Origin: Butyricimonas faecalis
Lineage (GTDB): Bacteria; Bacteroidota; Bacteroidia; Bacteroidales; Marinifilaceae
NCBI RefSeq assembly: GCF_003991565.1
Contig: NZ_CP032819.1
Location: 2,356,001-2,420,000 of the forward strand
DNA length: 64,000 bases
Direction: 5' to 3'
In this document: positions 1-10,309 of the stretch, piece by piece
Layout: every line of letters begins with the position of its first letter
Position numbering within the stretch: the stretch's first letter is position 1
The notes under the pieces: generated by a model
Databases searched by the model: none
Told to the model about the DNA's origin: nothing
Seen by the model: only the letters and a program-made list of their open reading frames with translations
Program-made: the position numbers and the translations under genes

Positions 1-1338
1 CGTACTCTCTTTTACCAGATATTGTTCTTCTTTCACTGTAAATGCCGTAAAGACAAATGCCAAAGCGCAGGCCACCAACAGGATGACGAAACTCCAGTCC
101 CATCCAAGATGATCCACCACGTACCCCAACATGATATTGGCCAACAAAGCCGTTCCAAAGAAATAACCGAAAAAACCGGTCAATCCGGCAGCCGTTCCTG
201 CCGCCTTTTTAGGAGCCAGATCCAAGGCATGAACCCCGATCAACATCACCGGCCCGTAAATCAAGAAACCGATAGCGATCAGGCAGATACTGTCCATTAC
301 CAAATTATGTTCCGTCTTCCAGTAGATAAACACGAACAGGGCCACCAGCACCATGTAAATCATCGTCGTAATTGCCCGCCGTCCCTTGAACACGTAGTCG
401 CTCACGATACCGCAAATAATCGTACCGGGAATAGCCGCAATCTCGTAAGCCGAATAAATCCAGCCCACCGCTCCGCTATCGTACCCTTTCACGTCCTTCA
501 GGTAAGTCGGCGCCCAGTCAAGTACCCCGTATCTCACCAGATAGATAAAAGCATTAGCGATAGCGATATACCATAATATCTTGTTATTCAAAACATATTT
601 GAAAAAAATCTCTTTTGCCGTCAACTCTTCCTCCGACTTCGCGCTGTAATTCTTCGGGTAATCATTACGATATTCCTCGATCGGTGGCAGACCACACGAT
701 TGCGGCGTGTCCCGGATCAGGAAGAACGCGATCACGGCAATCACCAAGGCCACAACAGCCGGGAAAACAAACGTGGCAGACTGCCAGAATCCGAACCACA
801 CCAAGCCCACGGAAAACATGATTCCGACCAAACTACCTCCCACGTTATGAGCCACGTTCCAGATCGACATTTTAGTTCCCCGTTCCTTCAAGGAAAACCA
901 GTGCGTCATTACCCGCCCGCAAGGAGGCCAACCCATTCCCTGGAACCAACCGATTAAAAACTGGGTAATAAACATGACCACGATCGAAGAAACACCCGCG
1001 CTTGTTCCCAAAAACAACGTCACGAGTGCCGACAACACCAATCCCAACGGCAAAAACTTACGGGCGCTACTCCGATCGGAAACACCTCCCATCAAAAATT
1101 TCGATATCCCGTAAGCAATCGCATTAGCCGAAAGTGCTACCCCTAAATCTCCCTTGTCAAATCCCAACTCCTGCAAATAAGGCATTGCCAGAGTAAAATT
1201 CTTACGTACTAAATAATACCCCGCGTACCCTATAAATATACCTAAAAAGACCTGTAGACGTAACTTCTTGTACGTAGGGTCTATTTTTTCTTTCGGTAGC
1301 AAGGGTTTATGAGGCTCAGGCTTCAGAAAACTCCACAT
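1..1338 (-). CDS. glpT: Glycerol-3-phosphate transporter, MFS family (3' end cut by window edge)
   Basis: Inner-membrane antiporter of the organophosphate:phosphate family, expected to import sn-glycerol-3-phosphate in exchange for phosphate. Translating the minus strand from the ATG at 1338 gives 446 codons that stay open to position 1, so the C-terminus lies outside the window. Recognisable segments are [19 protein letters not shown] in the first helices, a [14 protein letters not shown] loop typical of the MFS motif between helices 2 and 3, and [19 protein letters not shown], which matches the GlpT/UhpT signature. Many hydrophobic helices follow. The gene lies about 100 bases downstream of glpD on the same strand and is probably co-transcribed with it. 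UhpT-type hexose-phosphate transport is the alternative, but the glpD and GlpR-like neighbours favour GlpT. Confidence 0.9.
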   Translation of the reverse strand, partial: MWSFLKPEPHKPLLPKEKIDPTYKKLRLQVFLGIFIGYAGYYLVRKNFTLAMPYLQELGFDKGDLGVALSANAIAYGISKFLMGGVSDRSSARKFLPLGLVLSALVTLFLGTSAGVSSIVVMFITQFLIGWFQGMGWPPCGRVMTHWFSLKERGTKMSIWNVAHNVGGSLVGIMFSVGLVWFGFWQSATFVFPAVVALVIAVIAFFLIRDTPQSCGLPPIEEYRNDYPKNYSAKSEEELTAKEIFFKYVLNNKILWYIAIANAFIYLVRYGVLDWAPTYLKDVKGYDSGAVGWIYSAYEIAAIPGTIICGIVSDYVFKGRRAITTMIYMVLVALFVFIYWKTEHNLVMDSICLIAIGFLIYGPVMLIGVHALDLAPKKAAGTAAGLTGFFGYFFGTALLANIMLGYVVDHLGWDWSFVILLVACALAFVFTAFTVKEEQYLVKEST

Positions 1339-1441
1339 GATATTAATTTTTAATAAATATTATATTGATTCCAATCTGGTTATCGTAAACGTTTCCATTA
1401 TTACTTGCGACTTCTTTGGGATGAAATACATCGAGCTAAGA

Positions 1442-3019
1442 TCAAAACATGATCTTAGCAGCGATGTAATTTTCTGCCAATTCGGTGAACTCCTTCACTT
1501 CTTCATCAATCCATGCCTGATCTTTCCCAAGTTCTTTCGCCATCACTTCTGCCACCAGCGGGGCAGCCTTCATCGCCTCTCTCGCATCGACAAACAACAA
1601 TCGAACCCTCCGGGCAAGAACATCCTCAACCTCTTGGGCCATCTCCTCCCGAACTGCCCAAACAACCTCAGCAACGGTATAATCATATTTATCTGACAAC
1701 TTCTTCCCATATTCCGGGTTTTCAGCCATCAACTTCATAATCGCGTCTTGATCACTACCATAAACGTACATGTGATTTTTCAGATTCGGATTCTTCCGGT
1801 ACCCGTGTATATGGAATTTCTTCGTCACACAAGGTCTGTCATCCAGCAATTTCATGGCAATCGCCTTATTCACCGTATCCTCTGCCATCAAACGATATGA
1901 AGTCCATTTACCTCCCGTGATCGTGATTAAATCATTATCGGAAACTATAATCTTATGCCCACGGGAAAGCTCTTTCGTACTCTTTCCCTCGTGTTTCGGG
2001 GCTGCCAACGGTCGTTGCCCTGCAAACACGGATTCAATATCGGCATACGTCGGGGCCGGATCCATGTATAAAGAAGCCGTCTTCAGAATAAAATCAATCT
2101 CCTCCTTCAACGGTTTCGGCTCAATTTCCGGAACCGGACGCATAATATCCGTCGTCCCCACGACGACCTTATTGTGCCAAGGCACAGCAAAAAGTACTCG
2201 TCCGTCACTCGTCTTCGGAACCATAATCGCGTAATCGCTCTGCAAAAACTTCATATCCAACACCAGATGCACTCCTTGACTCGGCGTCACCATCTTGCTA
2301 TGCCCCGGGGAATCCATCGCCATCAGGTCATCCACCAGAATACCACAGGCATTGATCACGCTCTTCGCCTTCAACTGCATCTCTTTTCCAGACTCCACAT
2401 CCACGAACTTTACCCCGGCAACTTTCCCGTTCTGGTCATGCACAATCCCGGAGACCTTCGCTTTATTGAGTATTACCCCACCATTATCCGCACAAGTTTG
2501 AGCCAAATTAATCGCCATCCGCGAATCATCAAACTGCCCGTCATGATAAACGATTCCCCCTTTCAACCCTTTCTTCACCGATGTCGGTAAATACTCCATC
2601 ACCTTCCTGGAAGAAATAAAACGACTTCTGCCGTACCCGAAGCCAAAAGATAACAGGTCATAAAGTGTAAGTCCGCAGAAATACAGAAAATTATCCCAAT
2701 ACGTATAATTTGATATTACAAAAGCTTGATCCTTCACGAGATGTGGAGCATTCGCTTTCATTCGCCCTCTCTCCCTTAACGCCTCTAACACCAAAGCGAC
2801 ATCTCCTTTTTGAAGATAGCGCACACCGCCGTGTACCAATTTTGTACTCCGGCTTGAGGTACTCTTGGCAAAATCGACCATTTCCAAAAGGACAACACTG
2901 TATCCTCTTGTTGCAGCATCAACAGCCACCCCCAACCCCGTAGCTCCGCCTCCAACCACAACCATATCCCATACTTTCTCAGGTTCCTGAAGTTTACTCA
3001 ACATATCTCTTCGATTCAT
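1442..3019 (-). CDS. glpD: FAD-dependent glycerol-3-phosphate dehydrogenase
   Basis: Oxidises sn-glycerol-3-phosphate to dihydroxyacetone phosphate and passes electrons to the quinone pool at the inner membrane. The 525-residue protein has the usual length of the GlpA/GlpD family. A Rossmann dinucleotide-binding motif VVGGGATGLG sits at residues 21-30, followed by an acidic residue (LLEMVDF) that would bind the FAD ribose. The segment STSSRSTKLVHGGVRYLQ is the conserved substrate and FAD loop of this family, and GGKWTSYRLMAED is the second FAD contact near residue 370. The C-terminal domain is the helical GlpD cap. The gene lies between glpT (downstream, same strand) and a divergent DeoR-type regulator. 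Whether it acts alone (GlpD) or as a GlpA-like subunit cannot be told, but no glpB or glpC lies beside it. Confidence 0.93.
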   Translation of the reverse strand: MNRRDMLSKLQEPEKVWDMVVVGGGATGLGVAVDAATRGYSVVLLEMVDFAKSTSSRSTKLVHGGVRYLQKGDVALVLEALRERGRMKANAPHLVKDQAFVISNYTYWDNFLYFCGLTLYDLLSFGFGYGRSRFISSRKVMEYLPTSVKKGLKGGIVYHDGQFDDSRMAINLAQTCADNGGVILNKAKVSGIVHDQNGKVAGVKFVDVESGKEMQLKAKSVINACGILVDDLMAMDSPGHSKMVTPSQGVHLVLDMKFLQSDYAIMVPKTSDGRVLFAVPWHNKVVVGTTDIMRPVPEIEPKPLKEEIDFILKTASLYMDPAPTYADIESVFAGQRPLAAPKHEGKSTKELSRGHKIIVSDNDLITITGGKWTSYRLMAEDTVNKAIAMKLLDDRPCVTKKFHIHGYRKNPNLKNHMYVYGSDQDAIMKLMAENPEYGKKLSDKYDYTVAEVVWAVREEMAQEVEDVLARRVRLLFVDAREAMKAAPLVAEVMAKELGKDQAWIDEEVKEFTELAENYIAAKIMF

Positions 3020-3334
3020 AACACAATTATTTATGTATTCAACAATCTATAAAATTCCTACAACGCTCCGCAAGCATACCATATACTTACGAACCGAAAC
3101 TTCGTTTCTCCCAATCTTATTCTTTGCTATTGGTGTTCATGGCCCATTCCCCGTCGTGAATAGTGCCACCTCATTCTCTGGCATTGACCTTAATCTACGG
3201 GAACATAGAGTAAAAGTTTCTATTTTTTAAGGAATATATTTCCGCTGTTTAAAATTAATTACAACACTTGATAAGTATTATTCAACAAAACAGATGTATA
3301 TTTGCATTGATAAAAATATGATTATCGAAACAAA
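3020..3334. promoter_or_regulatory. Divergent glpD/glpR intergenic region
   Basis: This 315-base gap separates the divergent glpD and glpR-like genes and must hold both promoters. No convincing gene lies in it; a 65-codon plus-strand frame has no supporting features. An interrupted palindrome ACGAA-N7-TTCGT occurs at 3089-3105, about 70 bases upstream of glpD, and is a candidate operator for the DeoR-type regulator. Its half-sites resemble the CGAA/TTCG core of the Escherichia coli GlpR operator but in the opposite order, so this is only a suggestion. I see no good -33/-7 pair for glpD. Confidence 0.45.
3297..3304 (+). promoter_or_regulatory. Putative -7 box of the glpR-like gene
   Basis: TATATTTG fits the Bacteroidetes -7 consensus TAnnTTTG exactly and ends 30 bases before the start codon. 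No -33 TTG lies at the ideal distance; the nearest is about 26 bases upstream, so only the -7 element is well supported. Confidence 0.5.
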
Positions 3335-4108
3335 ATGAAAACATTATCTTTAAGTGAAAGACACAACTACATTCTAGAAACTTTGCGCCAACAAGGTTCC
3401 GTTTCAGTTGTTGATCTTGCTAACCAGCTAAAAGTATCTTCTGTAACCATTCGTAAGGATCTTACTTTACTCGAAGGAAAGGAGATGCTCTATCGCACGC
3501 ATGGTAGCGCTATCCTAATCAACCCTTACATCAATGATCGTCACGTGAACGAGAAAGAAAAGGCCTATCCCGAAGAAAAACGGTTAATTGGCAGATATGC
3601 TGCAAGTCTAATCACGGCAGATGACTCTATTCTCATTGCATCCGGAACAACAATGCATGCTTTGGCCCGGGAGATTATGCCTCAAGGCCACCTCACAGTA
3701 ATTGCTGCAGCCATCAATGTTACAAATATTCTGGCTCGTAACAAGAATATAGATATCATACAACTCGGAGGTTTCGTTCGGAATAGTTCAGTCTCTGTTG
3801 TTGGAAATTATGCTGAAAAAATGCTGGAAAACTTTTCTTGTAGTAAACTCTTCATGGGTGTTGACGGCATCGACCTAGATTATGGATTAACAACCACGAA
3901 TATGATGGAAGCTAATTTAAATCAAGTAATGATGCAAGCAGCACAAAAAGTGGTTGTTCTGGCAGATTCTTCTAAATTCGGACGTCGAGGCTTTGGGAAA
4001 ATATGTGATCTGGATGCCATTGATCATATTATCACAGATAAACATATATCTAGTAAAACCCTCGAAGAATTACGTGAGCGCGGTATAGAAGTAACTGTTG
4101 CCGAGTAA
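3335..4108 (+). CDS. glpR: DeoR/GlpR-family transcriptional repressor
   Basis: Predicted cytoplasmic DNA-binding regulator of the divergent glpD-glpT genes. Residues 4-58 form the DeoR winged helix-turn-helix: SERHNYILETLRQQGSVSV, then VSSVTIRKDLTLLE as recognition helix, then the wing YRTHGSAI. The remaining residues match the DeoR C-terminal sugar-phosphate sensor domain, with DSILIASGTTMHALAREI as phosphate-binding loop and a C-terminal LADSSKFGRRGFGKI motif typical of the family. The length of 257 residues is standard. The ATG at 3335 lies 30 bases after a TAnnTTTG box. The name GlpR rests on gene context; DeoR proteins regulate many sugar-phosphate pathways, so the ligand is inferred and not shown. 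Confidence 0.82.
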   Translation: MKTLSLSERHNYILETLRQQGSVSVVDLANQLKVSSVTIRKDLTLLEGKEMLYRTHGSAILINPYINDRHVNEKEKAYPEEKRLIGRYAASLITADDSILIASGTTMHALAREIMPQGHLTVIAAAINVTNILARNKNIDIIQLGGFVRNSSVSVVGNYAEKMLENFSCSKLFMGVDGIDLDYGLTTTNMMEANLNQVMMQAAQKVVVLADSSKFGRRGFGKICDLDAIDHIITDKHISSKTLEELRERGIEVTVAE

Positions 4109-4130
4109 ATATTAATTTGACTCAAATAAA

Positions 4131-4156
4131 AAACCCATTGATTTCTCAATGGGTTT
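4131..4156. terminator. Bidirectional intrinsic terminator between glpR-like gene and tRNA-Met
   Basis: A perfect 10-bp stem (AAACCCATTG / CAATGGGTTT) with a 6-base loop is flanked by A-rich sequence on the left and TTAATTTTG on the right. It can serve the plus-strand regulator and the minus-strand rRNA/tRNA transcript, which converge here. Confidence 0.85.
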
Positions 4157-4163
4157 AATTTTG

Positions 4164-4237
4164 TAGCGAGATCCGGGATTGAACCGGAGACCTCATGATT
4201 ATGAATCATGCGCTCTAACCAGCTGAGCTACCTCGCC
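4164..4237 (-). tRNA. tRNA-Met (CAT), elongator type
   Basis: Minus-strand cloverleaf of 74 nt. Acceptor GGCGAGG pairs with TCTCGCT (G1:U72 and G7:U66 wobbles), then discriminator A. TAGCTCAG forms the D-arm entrance, and the anticodon stem CATGA/TCATG encloses the loop TTCATAA, giving anticodon CAT. The T-arm has GGTTCAATCCC. CCA is not encoded. The anticodon stem lacks the three G:C pairs of an initiator, so it is an elongator tRNA-Met, or possibly the lysidine-modified tRNA-Ile2, which also has a CAT anticodon in its gene. It follows 5S on the same strand and may belong to the rRNA operon. Confidence 0.9.
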
Positions 4238-4239
4238 AT

Positions 4240-4270
4240 AAAAATCGCCGAAACAAGTTCAGCGATTTTT
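4240..4270 (-). terminator. Hairpin between 5S rRNA and tRNA-Met
   Basis: A 9-bp stem (AAAAATCGC / GCGATTTTT) with a 13-base loop lies right after the 5S gene and ends in a T-run on the minus strand. It looks like an intrinsic terminator of the rRNA operon. Because tRNA-Met begins three bases later on the same strand with no obvious promoter, the hairpin may be only partly efficient or may act in processing. Confidence 0.65.
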
Positions 4271-4274
4271 GAAA

Positions 4275-4384
4275 TTCGGCATCGACCTACTCTCCCACCC
4301 GGGGGCAGTACCATCGGCGCTAACGGGCTTAACTTCTCTGTTCGGGATGGGAAGAGGTGGATCACCGTAGCTATAGATACCTTT
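4275..4384 (-). rRNA. rrf: 5S ribosomal RNA
   Basis: Read on the minus strand, the core CCACCTCTTCCCATCCCGAA, AACAGAGAAGTTAAGCCC and GGGAGAGTAGGTCG are the conserved loops of bacterial 5S rRNA. The ends are set by helix I: GGTATC at the 5' end pairs with GATGCC at the 3' end. About 110 nt long, with boundaries uncertain by a few bases. It sits 190 bases after 23S in the usual order. Confidence 0.93.
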
Positions 4385-4390
4385 TAATTA

Positions 4391-4420
4391 GTTTAGAATT
4401 TAGAACGTGGAATTTGAAAT
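4391..4420. repeat. AT-rich intergenic repeat copy (23S-5S spacer)
   Basis: The segment carries TTTAGAATTTAGAAC and GGAATTTGAAAT, variants of an AAATTCTAAATTT-like word that recurs in several unrelated gaps of this window (7703-7778, 23146-23170, 41163-41181, 41528-41570). Confidence 0.4.
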
Positions 4421-4547
4421 GACCTCTCGTCACCCAAAAACACCTTCCAATTCCCGTCACTTCTCGCGGCCCTCCGGCCGGCGTGACAAATACCCTTGAA
4501 GATCGTTTATTCATGCTTTTCTCGCGATTGCCGCTTGACAATCGCCG

Positions 4548-4566
4548 GGAACGTTAACCGGATCAT
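4548..4566 (-). other. 3' half of the 23S-spanning processing stem
   Basis: GGAACGTTAACCGGATCAT on the plus strand is complementary to 7563-7580, apart from one bulged base. The two halves bracket the 23S gene and would form the long duplex that RNase III cuts in pre-rRNA. Confidence 0.75.
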
Positions 4567-4574
4567 CTCACCCG

Positions 4575-7461
<2,887 letters not shown>

Positions 7462-7562
7462 TCGTTAGCGTCGTGTGTCTTTAATAATTTCACCTTTGCC
7501 ATCGTCTCCCGACGACGGCGGCTCTGTGTTATTCTACTACATTCTTATACTTCGCGGATCAA

Positions 7563-7580
7563 ATGATCCGTTAACGTTCC
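7563..7580 (-). other. 5' half of the 23S-spanning processing stem
   Basis: ATGATCCGTTAACGTTCC on the plus strand pairs with 4548-4566 across the whole 23S gene, with one bulge. Such stems are RNase III substrates in bacterial rRNA maturation. Confidence 0.75.
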
Positions 7581-7584
7581 AGCA

Positions 7585-7596
7585 TGTCAAAGAACT
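7585..7596 (-). promoter_or_regulatory. boxA antitermination element in the 16S-23S spacer
   Basis: The minus strand reads AGTTCTTTGACA, one base different from the leader boxA AGTTCTTTAACA at 9557-9568 and close to the Escherichia coli boxA (TGCTCTTTAACA). A second boxA ahead of 23S is the usual arrangement for NusB/S10-dependent antitermination. Confidence 0.7.
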
Positions 7597-7622
7597 TCGT
7601 CGTTCAATCTCTTGAACTCACG

Positions 7623-7696
7623 TGGAGAATAAGGGAGTCGAACCCTTGACCTCCTGAATGCAAATCAGGCGCTCTAGCCAACTGAGCTAATCCCCC
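7623..7696 (-). tRNA. tRNA-Ala (TGC)
   Basis: 74-nt minus-strand cloverleaf. Acceptor GGGGGAT pairs with ATTCTCC and includes the G3:U70 wobble that is the alanine identity element. The anticodon stem CCTGA/TCAGG encloses TTTGCAT, anticodon TGC. The T-loop is TTCGACT. It lies in the 16S-23S spacer after tRNA-Ile, the common bacterial arrangement. CCA is not encoded. Confidence 0.96.
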
Positions 7697-7702
7697 GGCG
7701 TT

Positions 7703-7778
7703 GTAATTCAAAATGTAGAATCTAGAATGGAGTTACCCCCGTTTTAAATTCTAAATTTCAAATTCTAAATTCAGAATC
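7703..7778. repeat. AT-rich intergenic repeat between tRNA-Ala and tRNA-Ile
   Basis: Contains GAATCTAGAATGG and a stretch with TTTTAAATTCTAAATTTC and AAATTCTAAATTCAG, two near-copies of one word in direct order. The same word family occurs in other gaps of the window, most clearly at 41528-41570. Confidence 0.5.
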
Positions 7779-7779
7779 G

Positions 7780-7853
7780 TAGTCCCTCGCGGAGTTGAAC
7801 CGCGGACCTCTACATTATCAGTGTAGCGCTCTAACCAACTGAGCTAAGAGACT
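7780..7853 (-). tRNA. tRNA-Ile (GAT)
   Basis: 74-nt minus-strand cloverleaf. Acceptor AGTCTCT pairs with AGGGACT, with one wobble. The D-arm starts TAGCTCAG, the anticodon stem CTACA/TGTAG encloses CTGATAA (anticodon GAT), and the T-arm is CGCGG/CCGCG around TTCAACT. First tRNA of the 16S-23S spacer. CCA is not encoded. Confidence 0.96.
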
Positions 7854-7877
7854 ATGGTTAACCCGCTAGCGGGCGAT

Positions 7878-7906
7878 TGAAAATAACGTGAAACGCTGTA
7901 GCGAGC
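7878..7906 (-). other. 3' half of the 16S-spanning processing stem
   Basis: TGAAAATAAC (7878-7887) and GTAGCGAGC (7898-7906) are exact reverse complements of GTTATTTTCA (9538-9547) and GCTCGCTAC (9526-9534). The internal loop is asymmetric. The pair brackets the 16S gene and should form the RNase III substrate of the primary transcript. Confidence 0.75.
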
Positions 7907-7924
7907 AGCATGACTCCAGCTCCA

Positions 7925-9450
<1,526 letters not shown>

Positions 9451-9525
9451 AAAAGTTACTTTACAGAAATTTTTCTCTGGCAGGGTCATGTGTATGAATC
9501 TCGACTCCCGTCGATTCCGATTCAC

Positions 9526-9547
9526 GCTCGCTACGTTGTTATTTTCA
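9526..9547 (-). other. 5' half of the 16S-spanning processing stem
   Basis: GCTCGCTAC plus GTTATTTTCA on the plus strand pair with 7898-7906 and 7878-7887 respectively across 16S. It lies in the rRNA leader just after boxA in the direction of transcription. Confidence 0.75.
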
Positions 9548-9556
9548 CGTCAATAT

Positions 9557-9568
9557 TGTTAAAGAACT
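9557..9568 (-). promoter_or_regulatory. boxA antitermination element in the rRNA leader
   Basis: The minus strand reads AGTTCTTTAACA followed by ATATTG, closely matching the Escherichia coli rrn boxA with its downstream AACAAT. It lies between promoter P1 and 16S, where NusB/NusE would load. Confidence 0.78.
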
Positions 9569-9617
9569 CTTCTTTTCATCTTCATCGCCATCACCTCCCG
9601 TGAAGCGAAAGCGGTTG

Positions 9618-9650
9618 CAAAGATAAGGCGTTTTCACGTTTCCCTCCAAA
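9618..9650 (-). promoter_or_regulatory. rRNA promoter P1
   Basis: On the minus strand a -33 TTTGG (TTTG at 9650-9647) is followed by a 21-base spacer and -7 TATCTTTG (9625-9618), an exact TAnnTTTG box. Transcription would start about 160 bases upstream of mature 16S. T-runs on the plus strand at 9663-9668 and 9674-9681 give A-tracts just upstream, like an UP element. Confidence 0.85.
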
Positions 9651-9800
9651 TCTTTCTCGAAGTTTTTTCGAACTTTTTTTTCGAGCCCCCCGTTTAAAGG
9701 ATCCCTCGACGGGAAAGATCGTCGTCAACACTTCCAGAACGCCGCCGCCACGTGAACTCGCCGTCCCCTCGTCTCGCCCCCCGTTCCGTTTTAGCGGGTG

Positions 9801-9833
9801 CAAAGATAAGGCAAAGTTTCCCCCTTTTCCAAA
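9801..9833 (-). promoter_or_regulatory. rRNA promoter P2, upstream duplicate
   Basis: Same architecture as P1, 183 bases further upstream: -33 TTTGG (TTTG at 9833-9830), a 21-base spacer, and -7 TATCTTTG (9808-9801). Both -7 boxes are preceded by GCCT and followed by a GCAACC/GCACCC context, so the two look like copies of one unit. Confidence 0.85.
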
Positions 9834-9863
9834 TTTTTTAACCACTTTTTTAGCAACTTTTTT
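9834..9863 (-). promoter_or_regulatory. Three A6-tracts with 12-bp period upstream of P2
   Basis: On the plus strand TTTTTT starts at 9834, 9846 and 9858, so on the transcribed strand three A6-tracts abut the -33 box with exact 12-base spacing. This fits an AT-rich UP element or intrinsic bend that boosts rRNA transcription. The function is inferred from position. Confidence 0.6.
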
Positions 9864-9967
9864 AATCAACACTGGGATTCAACACGTTGCGATGAACATC
9901 CCCCGGGCCCCGGGCGTGCCAAGAACCGGGATACAACCCCTCTACCACCCTGCAACAAGGTGAAAAG

Positions 9968-10005
9968 GACGTTTCAAGGACGCTCACGAACGTCCTTGAA
10001 ACGTC
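9968..10005 (-). terminator. Strong hairpin, possible terminator upstream of rRNA promoters
   Basis: Perfect 15-bp arms GACGTTTCAAGGACG / CGTCCTTGAAACGTC with an 8-base loop. On the minus strand the stem is followed by CTTTTC, a weak U-run. It lies between the end of the metallopeptidase gene and rRNA promoter P2, so it could insulate the rRNA operon from read-through. Confidence 0.5.
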
Positions 10006-10221
10006 TTTGATGCGGCCATGATGCGTCTTTAATGCCCGGGAACATCGAACAAGGTACGGGAATGACTCGGAAGTTTTCCTGAAAAAGTTTACTCGAAACA
10101 AAGTAAACCTGTATCAAAATAATCAAAATTATTTGTTACCCGTACTACGGGTGATGAAGGAAACTAGCGCACTCTCTCTTCGGAGCAGGATTAGCTTAGA
10201 TCAATGGTTGACAAACAACAA

Positions 10222-10279
10222 GGCATTGCTCTCGAAAAGGTTTACCTCGAATCGAGTAAACTTTTCCGAGAGCAATGCC
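10222..10279 (-). terminator. 58-base inverted repeat after the metallopeptidase gene
   Basis: Arms 10222-10249 and 10253-10279 pair almost completely: GGCATTGCTCTCG is exactly complementary to CGAGAGCAATGCC, and the inner halves pair with small bulges. It starts 30 bases beyond the metallopeptidase stop codon. No long U-run follows, so it may be a terminator, an mRNA 3'-end stabiliser or a repeat element. Confidence 0.5.
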
Positions 10280-10309
10280 AAAATCAAACGAGCAAGATCA
10301 AACTAGATG

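Larger units (their letters stand above)
9864..10309. other. Gene-free, repeat-rich stretch upstream of the rRNA operon
   Basis: No believable gene; a 79-codon minus frame and a 69-codon plus frame show no family features. It contains a 15-bp perfect inverted repeat (9968-10005), a short palindrome GTTTAC-N10-GTAAAC (10087-10108), ACCCGTACTACGGGT (10137-10151) and a 58-base inverted repeat (10222-10279). The transcript of the metallopeptidase gene must end somewhere here, and P2 lies at its left edge. Confidence 0.6.

Noticed and set aside
22..957. Plus-strand frames of 184, 68 and 85 codons at the left edge
   Set aside because: They are antisense to a clear GlpT coding frame on the minus strand and are rich in His, Gln and Ser as expected for shadow frames.
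3033..3230. 65-codon plus-strand frame between glpD and the regulator
   Set aside because: It lies in a promoter region, has no family resemblance and no plausible initiation signal.
4164..4237. Initiator tRNA-fMet
   Set aside because: The anticodon stem is CATGA/TCATG and lacks the three consecutive G:C pairs of initiators.
9591..10101. Minus-strand frames of 93 and 79 codons upstream of the rRNA operon
   Set aside because: They overlap the rRNA promoters and A-tracts, have a very basic low-complexity composition and match nothing known.
10222..10279. Insertion-sequence terminal repeats
   Set aside because: The arms meet almost directly, and there is no transposase gene or target-site duplication around them.
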